DNA of 15,870 bases from Ktedonobacter sp. (GTDB lineage Bacteria; Chloroflexota; Ktedonobacteria; Ktedonobacterales; Ktedonobacteraceae), in assembly GCA_003450555.1 (NCBI GenBank), contig DMFQ01000414.1, positions 22,090 to 37,959 on the forward strand, written 5' to 3'. This document shows, in pieces, positions 1 through 7,710 of the stretch. The notes below the pieces were generated by a model that saw only the letters and a list, made by a program, of their open reading frames with translations, did not search any database and was not told the origin of the DNA. The translations under genes and the position numbers were made by a program. Each line of letters begins with the position of its first letter. The first letter of the stretch is position 1.

Positions 1-1
1 G

Positions 2-1345
2 CAACTGATTGTAGACCAGCAAGCGCCAGAAGATGAACTGGCTCAACTGAACCGCATTGCGATAGCTCTTACTTCTGAATTTGACCTGCAACGATTATTG
101 CAAATGATAACGGATGCAGCTCGTCGAGTCACCGCGGCCCAGTATGCCGCTTTCTTCCTTACTCCTGAAATTGCTGGAGAGAATCCACAGCAATCTATGA
201 ATAAAGTGATTTTCAATTTAGCAGCAATCTCTGGCGCTACCCCATCCATCGAGAAACACTTCCGGCATCTGGGGCCGGTTGAAGGTATGGGTGTGTTACA
301 GCCCGTTTTTTGGGAAGGTACGTCCGTAGTCGTTGATGATGTACATCAAGATGTACGATATGTCGGCGTGCCACGTGGACATATCCCTGTACGCAGCTTT
401 TTGGGCGTTCAACTGCGCACGCGCAAAGGGACGACTTTGGGAGCTTTCCTGATAGGTGACACGCAACCAAGCCGCTTCAATACACGTCACGTTGAATTAA
501 TTGAAGCGCTTGGTGCGCAGGCTGCTGTTGCAATTCACAATGCGCAGCTTATTGCTCGTGAGCGTCAAGCAATGGAGCAATATGCTGCCCAGCTGGAACG
601 GGAAGTGCGAGAGCGTACAGCTGAATTGGAGCGGCGCAATCAAGAATTGAGCAAGTATGCTACTGATTTGCAGACATTGCACAACGAACTTACGGAGGCA
701 CAGAAGCGCCAAATGCTCGCGGATGACCGTAGTCGTATTGCTCAAGAATTGCATGACCGCGTGCAGCAAACGCTCTTTGCCATTGGTCTAAAAGCTGATT
801 GGATCTTAGGTCAATTGCCTTCCGAAGGGCGCGATGAATTGGTCCCCTACATTCGCCCAGTGCATACTATCAAACAACTTGCTTCTCTGGGGACGGCACA
901 GGTGCGCGATGCAATCTTTGCGCTTTCTATGACTGAATTGCAAGAGGGTGGATTGGTAAGTGTGCTATACACAATGATTCACGATTTGCGCGAGGCTACT
1001 TCAATTGAGGCTGACCTGGTGGTGGTTGAACTGGCCGTGCCTCTACCAGGTCGTATTGAAAGCGCCCTCTTGACTATTGCCCAGGAATCTCTTTCGAATG
1101 TGCGTCGTCATGCTCAAGCAACGATTGTAATTGTTACAGTACAGGTAACCAATGAACAGGCGATCCTCGTAGTACAAGACAATGGGATTGGCCTCTCGCA
1201 GCAAGTTCTTCAAAGCTACCGGAACAATACGACACACCTTGGACTCAAGGGTATGCATCATCGCCTTGAAGAATTGGGAGGTCAATTTGCTCTGGTAAAC
1301 GGCGAGGAGGGCGGTTTAATCGTAAAGGCGGTGGTGCCTCTATGA
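2..1345 (+). CDS. GAF-domain NarL/DevS-type sensor histidine kinase, 5' end cut by window edge
   Basis: This is the sensor half of a two-component system; it should autophosphorylate on histidine and pass phosphate to the regulator that follows. The frame is open back to base 2 (visible translation begins QLIVDQQAPEDELAQLNRIA), so the ATG at 98 is internal and the true start lies to the left. Visible order: a GAF domain (about residues 15-180, with a GHIPVRSFLGVQLRTR stretch like the HPPMRSFLG segment of DevS/DosT GAF domains), a charged coiled coil (about 183-240), a HisKA_3 dimerisation domain with the phospho-acceptor in ELHDRVQQT (His at bases 752-754), and a HATPase_c domain with N box ESLSNVRRHA, G1 box DNGIGL and a GLKGMHHRLEELGG region. 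No membrane segment is visible. The stop overlaps the next start as ATGA, so the pair is translationally coupled. Whether the GAF domain binds haem or another ligand cannot be read from the sequence. Confidence 0.93.
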   Translation, partial: QLIVDQQAPEDELAQLNRIAIALTSEFDLQRLLQMITDAARRVTAAQYAAFFLTPEIAGENPQQSMNKVIFNLAAISGATPSIEKHFRHLGPVEGMGVLQPVFWEGTSVVVDDVHQDVRYVGVPRGHIPVRSFLGVQLRTRKGTTLGAFLIGDTQPSRFNTRHVELIEALGAQAAVAIHNAQLIARERQAMEQYAAQLEREVRERTAELERRNQELSKYATDLQTLHNELTEAQKRQMLADDRSRIAQELHDRVQQTLFAIGLKADWILGQLPSEGRDELVPYIRPVHTIKQLASLGTAQVRDAIFALSMTELQEGGLVSVLYTMIHDLREATSIEADLVVVELAVPLPGRIESALLTIAQESLSNVRRHAQATIVIVTVQVTNEQAILVVQDNGIGLSQQVLQSYRNNTTHLGLKGMHHRLEELGGQFALVNGEEGGLIVKAVVPL

Positions 1346-1980
1346 TTCGTTTAATGATCGTTGATGATCATGAGATGGTGCGTGAAGGGCTTAAGGCTAT
1401 TCTGGTGGCTGAGCCTGATTTCTCCATTGTTGGCGATGCCGCCAACGCGGATGCGGCTCTTGAATTGATAGAGCGTTTGCGGCCAGATATAGTGTTGCTC
1501 GATGTGCGGCTGCCAGGTGTGAGTGGTATCGAAGTCTGTCGAATTGTCACGGAGCGGTATCCAGAGACTGCCGTAATTATCTTGACCACCTTCACCGATG
1601 AACAACTTATAGCGCAAAGTATTCAGGCTGGCACCAAAGGTTTTATCTTAAAAGATGTTGAGCGATTTGATCTGAAGCGCGCTATTCGAGCTGTAGCGCG
1701 TGGTGAAGCTGCTATTGATACTAAAACAGCCGCGGCAGTTTTGGCCCAACTGCGACGTGTTCCACCAGCCCAAAGTGAACCACTAAAAGAACCACTCAGT
1801 TCACAACAAATCGCCATTCTACGCCTGGTTGCTCAAGGCCTGTCCAGTCGTGAAATTGCTACTCAGCTCTACCTCAGTGAAAACACTGTCAAAGGTTATG
1901 TCCAGGAGATTCTGCACCGGCTTGGCGTTAAGAATCGCACCGAGGCTGTGATGGTTGCCGTCAAACAGGGGTGGCTTTGA
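1342..1980 (+). CDS. NarL/FixJ (LuxR)-family response regulator
   Basis: A 212-residue DNA-binding response regulator, the normal length for the NarL family. The receiver domain (about 1-120) has the acidic pair D8-D9, phospho-acceptor D54 in VLLDVRLPG, the switch Thr at 82 or 83 in ILTTFTD, and the invariant Lys at 104 in GFILKD. The C-terminal LuxR-type helix-turn-helix runs from about 150 to 205 (LSSREIATQLYLSENTVKGY, then VQEILHRLGVKNRTEAV). It starts inside the last codons of the kinase gene (4-bp overlap), so the two form a cognate pair. The cox operon begins 185 bp downstream on the same strand, which makes it a candidate target; that is inference from position only. All phosphorylation residues are intact. 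Confidence 0.96.
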   Translation: MIRLMIVDDHEMVREGLKAILVAEPDFSIVGDAANADAALELIERLRPDIVLLDVRLPGVSGIEVCRIVTERYPETAVIILTTFTDEQLIAQSIQAGTKGFILKDVERFDLKRAIRAVARGEAAIDTKTAAAVLAQLRRVPPAQSEPLKEPLSSQQIAILRLVAQGLSSREIATQLYLSENTVKGYVQEILHRLGVKNRTEAVMVAVKQGWL

Positions 1981-2002
1981 CCTCCATTCGTATATGGTGG
2001 AT

Positions 2003-2020
2003 TACCTCCTTTTGGAGGTA
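2003..2020 (+). repeat. Perfect hairpin with anti-Shine-Dalgarno arm in the coxM leader
   Basis: TACCTCC-TTTT-GGAGGTA forms a 7-bp perfect stem with a 4-nt loop, 22 bp after the response-regulator stop. No T-run follows on the plus strand, so it is a poor match to a simple intrinsic terminator. The left arm with loop (ACCTCCTTTT) is also complementary to the coxM ribosome-binding site at 2151-2159, so the arm has two possible partners. The rest of the 1981-2165 gap shows only a weak -10-like TACAAT at 2043-2048 without a good -35. Confidence 0.55.
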
Positions 2021-2151
2021 TCAACGTGGGCTAGTGTAAGAGTACAATAATCTATGATGGGGGTGATGCACACCCTGATACTATTTCCTCCCTATCGGTC
2101 TGACGTATTTTTCCGATGAAGCGCAGGAATTTGCGCGATTACGGCTGTTTG

Positions 2152-2160
2152 AAGGAGGTG
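2152..2160 (+). promoter_or_regulatory. Strong Shine-Dalgarno that fixes a TTG start for coxM
   Basis: AAGGAGGTG sits 5 bp before the TTG at 2166, with the GGAGG core 7 nt away. This near-consensus site is the reason for choosing TTG: no ATG in frame lies nearby, and the N-terminus it gives ([12 protein letters not shown]) aligns with the usual CoxM start. Confidence 0.8.
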
Positions 2161-2165
2161 CTCAT

Positions 2166-3044
2166 TTGATTCCTGGTTCCTTTGATTATGTAGTAGCAAG
2201 CAGTATTTCAGATGCTGTTTCCCTGCTACAACAACATGGCGACGAAGCCAAGATTCTGGCTGGTGGTCAGAGCCTCATTCCCCTCTTACGTTTTCGCCTA
2301 GCCAGTCCGTCGGTTTTGATCGACATCAATCGCATTGATGGTATGGAGTACATCCAGGAGACGGACAATGTGCTACACATCGGCGCAATGACCCGTGAAG
2401 CGGAATTAGATAACTCCGACCTCATCCGCGAACGCTACCCGATCCTGCTTGATACCTCGAGTTTGATAGCCGATCCTGTAGTACGAAATTGGGCCACGGT
2501 TGGTGGCAATCTTGCCCACGCTGATCCTGGCAACAATCATCCCGCTACTATGTTGGCACTTGGTGCATCTGTGGTAGCTGTAGGCCCTGATGGCGAGCGG
2601 GTTATTCCCATTGATGAGTTTTTTACTGATAACTCCTTTGAGACTACGCTCCATCCCAATGAAATTTTAACTGAGATTCGCGTACCAGCGCCTACGGACC
2701 GGAGTGGGGGGGCGTATATTCAGCTCGAACGCAAGGTTGGTGATTATGCGATAGCTGGGGTAGCTGCTTATGTTCGATTGAATGATGCTGGACAAGTTAC
2801 CTACGCAGGCATTGGACTAACGAATGTTGGACCGACTCCAATCAAGGCGCGAAATGCCGAACAATTTCTGCTCGGCAAAGCCCTGGATGATGCAAGTATT
2901 CACCAGGTCGCTGATATGGCTGCTGCCGCGTCACAGCCTACGAGTGACACACGCGGTCCGGCAGAATACAAGCGGGCTATGGTACGCACACTCGCAGTTC
3001 GCGCGTTGCAAAAGGCGCTTGGCCGCGCTACAGGAGGGGAATAG
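2166..3044 (+). CDS. coxM: Aerobic CO dehydrogenase medium (FAD) subunit CoxM
   Basis: The 292-residue flavoprotein subunit of the molybdenum hydroxylase, which passes electrons from the iron-sulfur subunit to FAD and on to the respiratory chain. The two FAD-binding motifs of the family are both present: AGGQS at 32-36 (start of an [15 protein letters not shown] stretch) and TVGGN at 111-115, followed by AHADPGNN. The C-terminal CO_deh_flav_C domain covers about 175-285 and includes [20 protein letters not shown]. The length is normal for CoxM, and it starts with TTG behind a strong ribosome-binding site. It is first in an M-S-L operon, the usual order, and ends 1 bp before coxS. The family alone does not separate CO dehydrogenase from other xanthine-oxidase-type enzymes; the assignment rests on the neighbouring large subunit. 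Confidence 0.95.
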   Translation: MIPGSFDYVVASSISDAVSLLQQHGDEAKILAGGQSLIPLLRFRLASPSVLIDINRIDGMEYIQETDNVLHIGAMTREAELDNSDLIRERYPILLDTSSLIADPVVRNWATVGGNLAHADPGNNHPATMLALGASVVAVGPDGERVIPIDEFFTDNSFETTLHPNEILTEIRVPAPTDRSGGAYIQLERKVGDYAIAGVAAYVRLNDAGQVTYAGIGLTNVGPTPIKARNAEQFLLGKALDDASIHQVADMAAAASQPTSDTRGPAEYKRAMVRTLAVRALQKALGRATGGE

Positions 3045-3045
3045 T

Positions 3046-3579
3046 ATGAGCACACATCATATTCATGTCACCATCAACGGAACTGCCTACGAGGGTGATG
3101 TCGATTCACGTATGCTTCTAGTCCATTGGATTCGTGATGGTTTGCAATTGACTGGCACACATATCGGTTGTGATACAACCTCTTGTGGCGCTTGCACTAT
3201 TCTCGTCGACGGCAAGGCCACCAAATCCTGTACCATGTTTGCTGTCCAGGCGAACGGTCGCCAGATTATGACCGTTGAGGGCATGGAACAGGGGGGCAAG
3301 CTCCATCCATTGCAGGAAGGTTTCCACGAGAAACATGCCTTGCAATGTGGATATTGCACACCAGGGATGTTGATGGCTGGGTTGGCTCTCTTACAGCGTA
3401 ACCCCAATCCCAGTGAACATGAGATTCGTGTAGGCATTTCTGGCAATTTGTGCCGCTGTACTGGCTACGTCAATATTGTGAAAGCCATACAGTACGCTGC
3501 CGAGAAAATGCAGGACTCTGAGGAGCTGTCAGTGCCAGCGCAAGTAGCACTAGCCAGGGAGGCAAGTAATGGCGACTGA
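3046..3579 (+). CDS. coxS: Aerobic CO dehydrogenase small (2x[2Fe-2S]) subunit CoxS
   Basis: A 177-residue iron-sulfur subunit. The N-terminal plant-type ferredoxin domain has cysteines C42, C47, C50 and C62 ([10 protein letters not shown], then KSC). The C-terminal helical [2Fe-2S] domain has C101 and C104 (QCGYCTPG) and C136 and C138 (LCRCTGY). All eight cluster ligands are therefore present. The ATG at 3046 was chosen because AGGAGG at 3032-3037 lies at the right distance and the protein then starts like other CoxS proteins; the frame is open further upstream but only through coxM coding sequence. The C-terminal tail after about residue 155 is Ala/Glu-rich and slightly longer than in many CoxS proteins. 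It overlaps coxL by 11 bp. Confidence 0.96.
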   Translation: MSTHHIHVTINGTAYEGDVDSRMLLVHWIRDGLQLTGTHIGCDTTSCGACTILVDGKATKSCTMFAVQANGRQIMTVEGMEQGGKLHPLQEGFHEKHALQCGYCTPGMLMAGLALLQRNPNPSEHEIRVGISGNLCRCTGYVNIVKAIQYAAEKMQDSEELSVPAQVALAREASNGD

Positions 3580-5935
3580 AGTATTTAAACATGGCCTTGG
3601 TGAACCTTACAAGCGCAAGGAAGATGCTCGCTTTATTCGAGGTGAGGGCAAATATGTCGATGATGTACAGCTGAAAGGGATGCTCTACGGCGATATCGTG
3701 CGCAGTCCCTATGCCCACGCACTCATCAAGAGTATTGATATTAGCGAGGCAATGAAGGTTCCAGGTGTGGTTGCGGTCATTACGGGTAAAGATCTGGATG
3801 CCGCTGGACTTGCCTGGATGCCTACCCTTTCAGGAGATACTGAGGCAGTGCTCGCACTGGATCGCGTTCATTTTCAAATGCAGGAAGTTGCCTTCGTCGT
3901 AGCCACCAGTCGCTATGCCGCCGCAGATGGGGCGGCTGCTGTCGAGGTCGAATATGAACCTTTACAAGTGATCGTTGATCCTAAAAAGGCACTTGATCCT
4001 GATGCCCCACTACTGCGCCCAGATAAAAAAGATAAACAACCCACAAATCAGATTTACCATTGGGAGACAGGCGACAGGACTGGAACCGACGAGGCTTTCA
4101 CCGATGCAGAAGCTAATGGCATCGTTGTCAAACAGGATATGTTTATTCCACGTATTCACCCGGCTCCAATCGAGACATGTGGTTGTGTCGCTGACTACAA
4201 TAAAACGACCGCTAAGCTGACCGTCTGGCTCACTTCGCAAGCGCCGCACGTGCATCGTACCCTTTTTGCTATCGTCGCGGGATTGCCGGAGCACCGCATC
4301 CGCATTATCTCACCGGATGTTGGTGGAGGTTTTGGCAATAAGGTGCCTATCTATCCTGGCTATGTTTGTGCTGTCGTGGCGTCTCTTACCACAGGTAAGC
4401 CGGTCAAGTGGATCGAAGACCGCTCTGAGAATATCGCGAGCACAGGCTTTGCGCGTGACTATCATATTCACGCGGAGTTAGCCGCGGACAAAGATGGTAC
4501 TGTGAAAGCGCTAAAAGTACATACATTGGCAGATCACGGCGCATTCGATGCCGCAGCACAGCCGACCAAATTCCCCGCGGGGCTCTTCCATATATGTACA
4601 GGCTCGTATGACTTCAAACACGCCTTCGTCGATGTGGATGCAGTGCATACCAACAAAGCACCTGGTGGCATTGCCTACCGGTGCTCGTTTCGCGTAACCG
4701 AGGCCTCATACCTGATTGAGCGTATGATGGATACGCTTGCCCATGATCTTGGGAAAGACCCGGCGCAACTTCGCCTGCAAAACTTTATCAAACCAGAAGC
4801 CTTCCCTTATCGCTCAGCCCTTGATTGGACATTCGATAGTGGAAACTATGAAGGCGCGCTAAAACTGGCAATGAAGAATGTAGACTATGAAGGGCTGCGG
4901 CGTGAACAGGCTGAAAAGCGTGCTCGTGGCGAGCTGATGGGCATTGGCATCTCCAGTTTTACGGAGATTGTCGGCGCTGGCCCTGGCAAACACTTTGATA
5001 TTGCAGGCATCCAGATGTTCGATAGTTGCGAAGTGCGCGTCCATCCGACAGGAAAAATTCTCGCGCGTATTGGCGTTCAGACACAAGGTCAGGGCCATGA
5101 AACCACTTTTGCCCAGATTATCGCGGCGGAACTGGGCATGTCACCTGATGACGTGGATGTTGAGCATGGCGATACCGATACCGCACCCTACGGGTTAGGT
5201 ACCTATGCCAGCCGTAGTACGCCGGTAGCTGGCGCCGCCACAGCACTCGCGGCACGTAAAGTGCGTGACAAAGCGAAGAAGATCGCAGCCTATCTCCTGG
5301 AAGTCGGTGAAGAAGATCTCGAATGGGAACCAGGACGTTTCTTCGTCAAAGGGACGCCAGGTAAAGGTAAAACAATTCAAGAGTTAGCCTTTGCAGCCTA
5401 TACAAATTGCCCACCGTACCTGGAGCCAGGTTTAGAAGCAGTGAATTACTACGATCCCCCCAATCTTACCTACCCGTTCGGAAGCTACATCTGTGTTGTA
5501 GACATCGATAGGGGGACGGGTCAGGTGGACATTCGTCGCTTTATGGCTGTGGACGACTGTGGCACGATTATCAATCCGATGATAGTCGAAGGACAGATTC
5601 ACGGCGGTTTGACGCAAGGGCTTGCGCCTGCTCTCTATGAAGAGGTAACTTTTGACGAAGATGGTAATATCCTAAACGGTAACTTCCAGGATTACCTGGT
5701 CCCAACTGCGATGGAGACGCCGAATTGGGAGACGGATAGGACTGTTACGCCATCACCACATCATCCTATCGGAGCCAAGGGAGTTGGTGAGTCACCGACG
5801 GTTGGCGCTCCTCAGGCGATAGTCAATGCTGTTGTTGATGCCCTCGCTCATCTTGGCGTGCGTCACATTGACATGCCGATTACGCCATGGAAGGTGTGGA
5901 ATATCCTCAAGGAAAAAGGCTTGACGGCTGATTAG
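3569..5935 (+). CDS. coxL: Form I aerobic CO dehydrogenase large (Mo-Cu) subunit CoxL
   Basis: The catalytic subunit of Mo-Cu CO dehydrogenase (CO + H2O to CO2 + 2 e- + 2 H+), 788 residues, close to the family norm of about 800. The form I active-site loop AYRCSFR lies at 369-375, with C372 at the position of the copper-ligating cysteine; form II homologues have AYRGAGR instead. Other family marks are the Gly-rich DVGGGFGNK (250-258), the QGQGHETTF motif and [12 protein letters not shown], with E741 at the position of the glutamate next to molybdenum. There is no signal peptide, as expected for an enzyme assembled in the cytoplasm. The start is set by AGGGAGG at 3556-3562, 6 nt before the ATG, and overlaps coxS by 11 bp, which suggests translational coupling. 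The frame is complete. Confidence 0.97.
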   Translation: MATEVFKHGLGEPYKRKEDARFIRGEGKYVDDVQLKGMLYGDIVRSPYAHALIKSIDISEAMKVPGVVAVITGKDLDAAGLAWMPTLSGDTEAVLALDRVHFQMQEVAFVVATSRYAAADGAAAVEVEYEPLQVIVDPKKALDPDAPLLRPDKKDKQPTNQIYHWETGDRTGTDEAFTDAEANGIVVKQDMFIPRIHPAPIETCGCVADYNKTTAKLTVWLTSQAPHVHRTLFAIVAGLPEHRIRIISPDVGGGFGNKVPIYPGYVCAVVASLTTGKPVKWIEDRSENIASTGFARDYHIHAELAADKDGTVKALKVHTLADHGAFDAAAQPTKFPAGLFHICTGSYDFKHAFVDVDAVHTNKAPGGIAYRCSFRVTEASYLIERMMDTLAHDLGKDPAQLRLQNFIKPEAFPYRSALDWTFDSGNYEGALKLAMKNVDYEGLRREQAEKRARGELMGIGISSFTEIVGAGPGKHFDIAGIQMFDSCEVRVHPTGKILARIGVQTQGQGHETTFAQIIAAELGMSPDDVDVEHGDTDTAPYGLGTYASRSTPVAGAATALAARKVRDKAKKIAAYLLEVGEEDLEWEPGRFFVKGTPGKGKTIQELAFAAYTNCPPYLEPGLEAVNYYDPPNLTYPFGSYICVVDIDRGTGQVDIRRFMAVDDCGTIINPMIVEGQIHGGLTQGLAPALYEEVTFDEDGNILNGNFQDYLVPTAMETPNWETDRTVTPSPHHPIGAKGVGESPTVGAPQAIVNAVVDALAHLGVRHIDMPITPWKVWNILKEKGLTAD

Positions 5936-5956
5936 TTGTTGAAGTACTGATAGCAA

Positions 5957-6025
5957 GGCAATGGTGAAAAGAACATGTTCACAGGGTAAACGCTCACCTT
6001 CATTTGTTCTGACTTCGCCATTGCC
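5957..6025 (+). repeat. Nested inverted repeats in the coxL-xdhC gap
   Basis: In the 128-bp gap, GGCAATGG (5957-5964) pairs perfectly with CCATTGCC (6018-6025). Inside this is GGTGA (5963-5967) with TCACC (5994-5998), and the 10-bp palindrome GAACATGTTC at 5971-5980. These could be an mRNA processing or attenuation structure or an operator. Short arms of this size can occur by chance. No T-run follows, so a simple terminator is not supported. Confidence 0.35.
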
Positions 6026-6063
6026 ACCCGCTAGCGCGCGTACCATTTTTCTTGGAGGATACT

Positions 6064-7044
6064 ATGTCCAACACACTACTGCAGCTTGCACACCAATTAA
6101 CAGAGGCTGGCGAACCATTTGTGCTGGCAACGGTCGTGTGGTGCGAACGTCCCACTTCAGCGAAACCGGGTGCGCAGGCCATTATTCAAGCTAATGGGCA
6201 GGTGACTGGCTGGATTGGTGGTAGTTGCGCGCAACCTGTCGTATTGCGTGAGGCTGCGCGTATCTTGCGTGAAGGCAGCGATCCCTACCTCTTGCGTTTA
6301 GGGTCACCTGATGTGGGGATTGCCCGCAATGATGTGCGAACATTCCCCATGTCATGTGCGAGTGGAGGCGTATTAGATATTTATATGGAGCCACATTTTC
6401 CCCCTCCTAAACTCATCTTGATCGGTGATTCTCCCGTAGTTACGGCGTTAAGTCAACTAGGGACTGTCATTAACTTTTCTGTTACCCAACTGCATTCAGC
6501 TGATCTGAGCCAGGTGGATGTCAATGAACAGACCTATATTCTTGTCGCTACTCATGGGCAATATGATGAAGATATATTAGAACAGGCATTGCGCAGTTCT
6601 GCCTGCTATGTTGGTATGGTAGGTAGTCACAAACGGGCTGAGGCATGTCGCGCGTACTTGCGTGATGTCGGCTTGAGCGAAAGGGAAATAGCTCACCTCA
6701 AGGCTCCTGCTGGACTTGACATTGGCGCACTCACGCCCGATGAAATTGCTGCCAGCATTCTAGCAGAACTCGTACAGGTTCGTCGTCGAGGTTCACTCGC
6801 TGTTGAGAAGAGTGATCAACCTGCGCAGGGGAAACGACAGGAAGAACCCGAAGAACCCGAAGAACAGGTTGGAACGGTTGCTACTACTGTTGCTATTGAT
6901 CCTGTTTGTGGAATGGAAGTGGAAATAGCGAGTGCGCGTCATAGTATCAGCATTGATGGTAATAGCTTTTACTTTTGTTGCCCTGCCTGTAAACGCTTGT
7001 TTGAAAAGAACCCACAAGAATATCTTTTGCAGCCCGAAAGATGA
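6064..7044 (+). CDS. XdhC/CoxF-family maturation protein fused to a C-terminal YHS domain
   Basis: A 326-residue protein of the XdhC/CoxI family, whose members help insert or mature the molybdenum cofactor of xanthine dehydrogenase and CO dehydrogenase. The N-terminal XdhC domain (about 1-80) contains TSAKPGAQAI and GWIGGSCAQPVV. A Rossmann-like part (about 115-240) contains VATHGQYDEDILEQAL and YVGMVGSHKRAEA; its expected Gly-rich loop is degenerate (ILIGDSP). An acidic Pro/Glu linker (about 255-270) leads to a YHS domain at about 277-323: DPVCGM with C282, then FCCPACKRLFEKNPQEYL with C305, C306 and C309. YHS domains also occur in heavy-metal P-type ATPases. The ATG at 6064 is chosen over the upstream in-frame TTG at 6052 because GGAGG at 6054-6058 sits 5 nt before it and would lie inside the longer version. 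It shares the strand with coxMSL, 128 bp downstream. A role in copper delivery is only inference. Confidence 0.9.
   Translation: MSNTLLQLAHQLTEAGEPFVLATVVWCERPTSAKPGAQAIIQANGQVTGWIGGSCAQPVVLREAARILREGSDPYLLRLGSPDVGIARNDVRTFPMSCASGGVLDIYMEPHFPPPKLILIGDSPVVTALSQLGTVINFSVTQLHSADLSQVDVNEQTYILVATHGQYDEDILEQALRSSACYVGMVGSHKRAEACRAYLRDVGLSEREIAHLKAPAGLDIGALTPDEIAASILAELVQVRRRGSLAVEKSDQPAQGKRQEEPEEPEEQVGTVATTVAIDPVCGMEVEIASARHSISIDGNSFYFCCPACKRLFEKNPQEYLLQPER
6841..6867 (+). repeat. 9-bp tandem repeat encoding a Glu-Pro linker
   Basis: Two exact GAAGAACCC copies are followed by a third, GAAGAACAG, which matches 7 of 9 bases. They encode EEPEEPEEQ in the linker between the XdhC and YHS parts. The unit is a multiple of three, so slippage would change linker length without breaking the frame. 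Confidence 0.7.
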
Positions 7045-7135
7045 AACTCGGTATTGCATCCTTAATCCTGGTAAGATTCACGTGAAGGGGAGAAATCGTC
7101 CACCTCTTTCAAGATACTTCTGTGACACTATCCTG

Positions 7136-7144
7136 TGATATGAT
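7136..7144 (+). promoter_or_regulatory. Candidate extended -10 promoter of coxG
   Basis: TGATATGAT matches the extended -10 form TGnTATAAT with one mismatch. It lies 71 bp before the coxG start in a 171-bp gap. No convincing -35 is seen at 16-18 bp, which extended -10 promoters can do without. It suggests coxG and the methyltransferase can be transcribed separately from coxMSL. Confidence 0.4.
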
Positions 7145-7215
7145 AATACACACGCATAACCTGTTGCAGCACACGTCACAAAAAATATTTTGTAGTACGA
7201 AAGGTAGGTTTTTGT

Positions 7216-7695
7216 ATGTATTTTTCTGATACTCAAACTATTGCTGCCCCAATTGGGAAAGTATGGGCATTTCTCCTCGATGTCAACAAAGTCGCGGCAT
7301 GTGCGCCTGGATTTCAGAGCCTGGAGGAATTAGGCGAGGAACACTGGAAGGCGGTCGTTAGTGTGGGCGTAGGTCCTGTAAAGGCTAAATTTACCCTGGA
7401 TGTGACAAGGCCAGAAATGCAAGAGCCAGAACATATGGTTGTGAAGGGAAGAGGCAAGGCGCCTGGTAGCGCTGTTGAATTGTCTGGCGAGATGAATCTG
7501 ACAGCGCTTGATGATGAGCAGACGCGTATGGATTGGGAAGCTACCGTCGTTGTGAGTGGGACAATCGCAAGTGTTGGCGCTCGTCTAATGCAGGGAACAG
7601 CGCAAAAACTTACCGGCCAATTCTTTGATTGTCTCAAGACCAGGTTACAGGTTCCTGATGCTCCTGATGCCGAAGTCGACAGCGTCAATGGATAA
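7216..7695 (+). CDS. coxG: CoxG-family SRPBCC protein (CO dehydrogenase subunit G), short form
   Basis: A 159-residue member of the CoxG group of the SRPBCC (START-like) fold. Family features are the opening FSDTQTIAAPIGKVWAFL, the CAPGFQSLEEL segment with the Cys-x-Pro-Gly that marks CoxG proteins, VGPVKAKFTLDV, and MDWEATVVVSGTIASVG leading into the long C-terminal helix (LMQGTAQKLTGQFFDCL). In Oligotropha CoxG is linked to attachment of CO dehydrogenase to the membrane, and longer members carry a C-terminal hydrophobic tail. Here the chain ends soon after the SRPBCC helix with DAPDAEVDSVNG, so no anchor is present. AAGGTAGG (7200-7207) is the likely ribosome-binding site. The methyltransferase gene begins 14 bp after its stop. 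Confidence 0.9.
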   Translation: MYFSDTQTIAAPIGKVWAFLLDVNKVAACAPGFQSLEELGEEHWKAVVSVGVGPVKAKFTLDVTRPEMQEPEHMVVKGRGKAPGSAVELSGEMNLTALDDEQTRMDWEATVVVSGTIASVGARLMQGTAQKLTGQFFDCLKTRLQVPDAPDAEVDSVNG

Positions 7696-7710
7696 AGAAA
7701 GAATTCTTTA
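7693..7710 (+). repeat. Small hairpin joining coxG stop and methyltransferase start
   Basis: TAAAGAA-AGAA-TTCTTTA: the left arm begins with the coxG TAA stop and the right arm ends on the A of the next ATG. The overlapping AAAGAATTCTTT (7698-7709) is a perfect 12-bp palindrome. The only ribosome-binding site for the next gene (a weak AAGAAAG) lies inside it, so ribosomes finishing coxG could open it. The stem is all A-T apart from one G-C pair and would be weak. Confidence 0.35.

Noticed and set aside
3087-3446. 119-codon minus-strand frame opposite coxS
   Set aside because: It is a shadow of coxS, whose eight iron-sulfur cysteines prove the plus-strand frame.
7077-7086. Perfect 10-bp palindrome TTCACGTGAA between the xdhC-like gene and coxG
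   Set aside because: Palindromes of this size are expected several times by chance in a window this long, and no second copy or regulator supports it.
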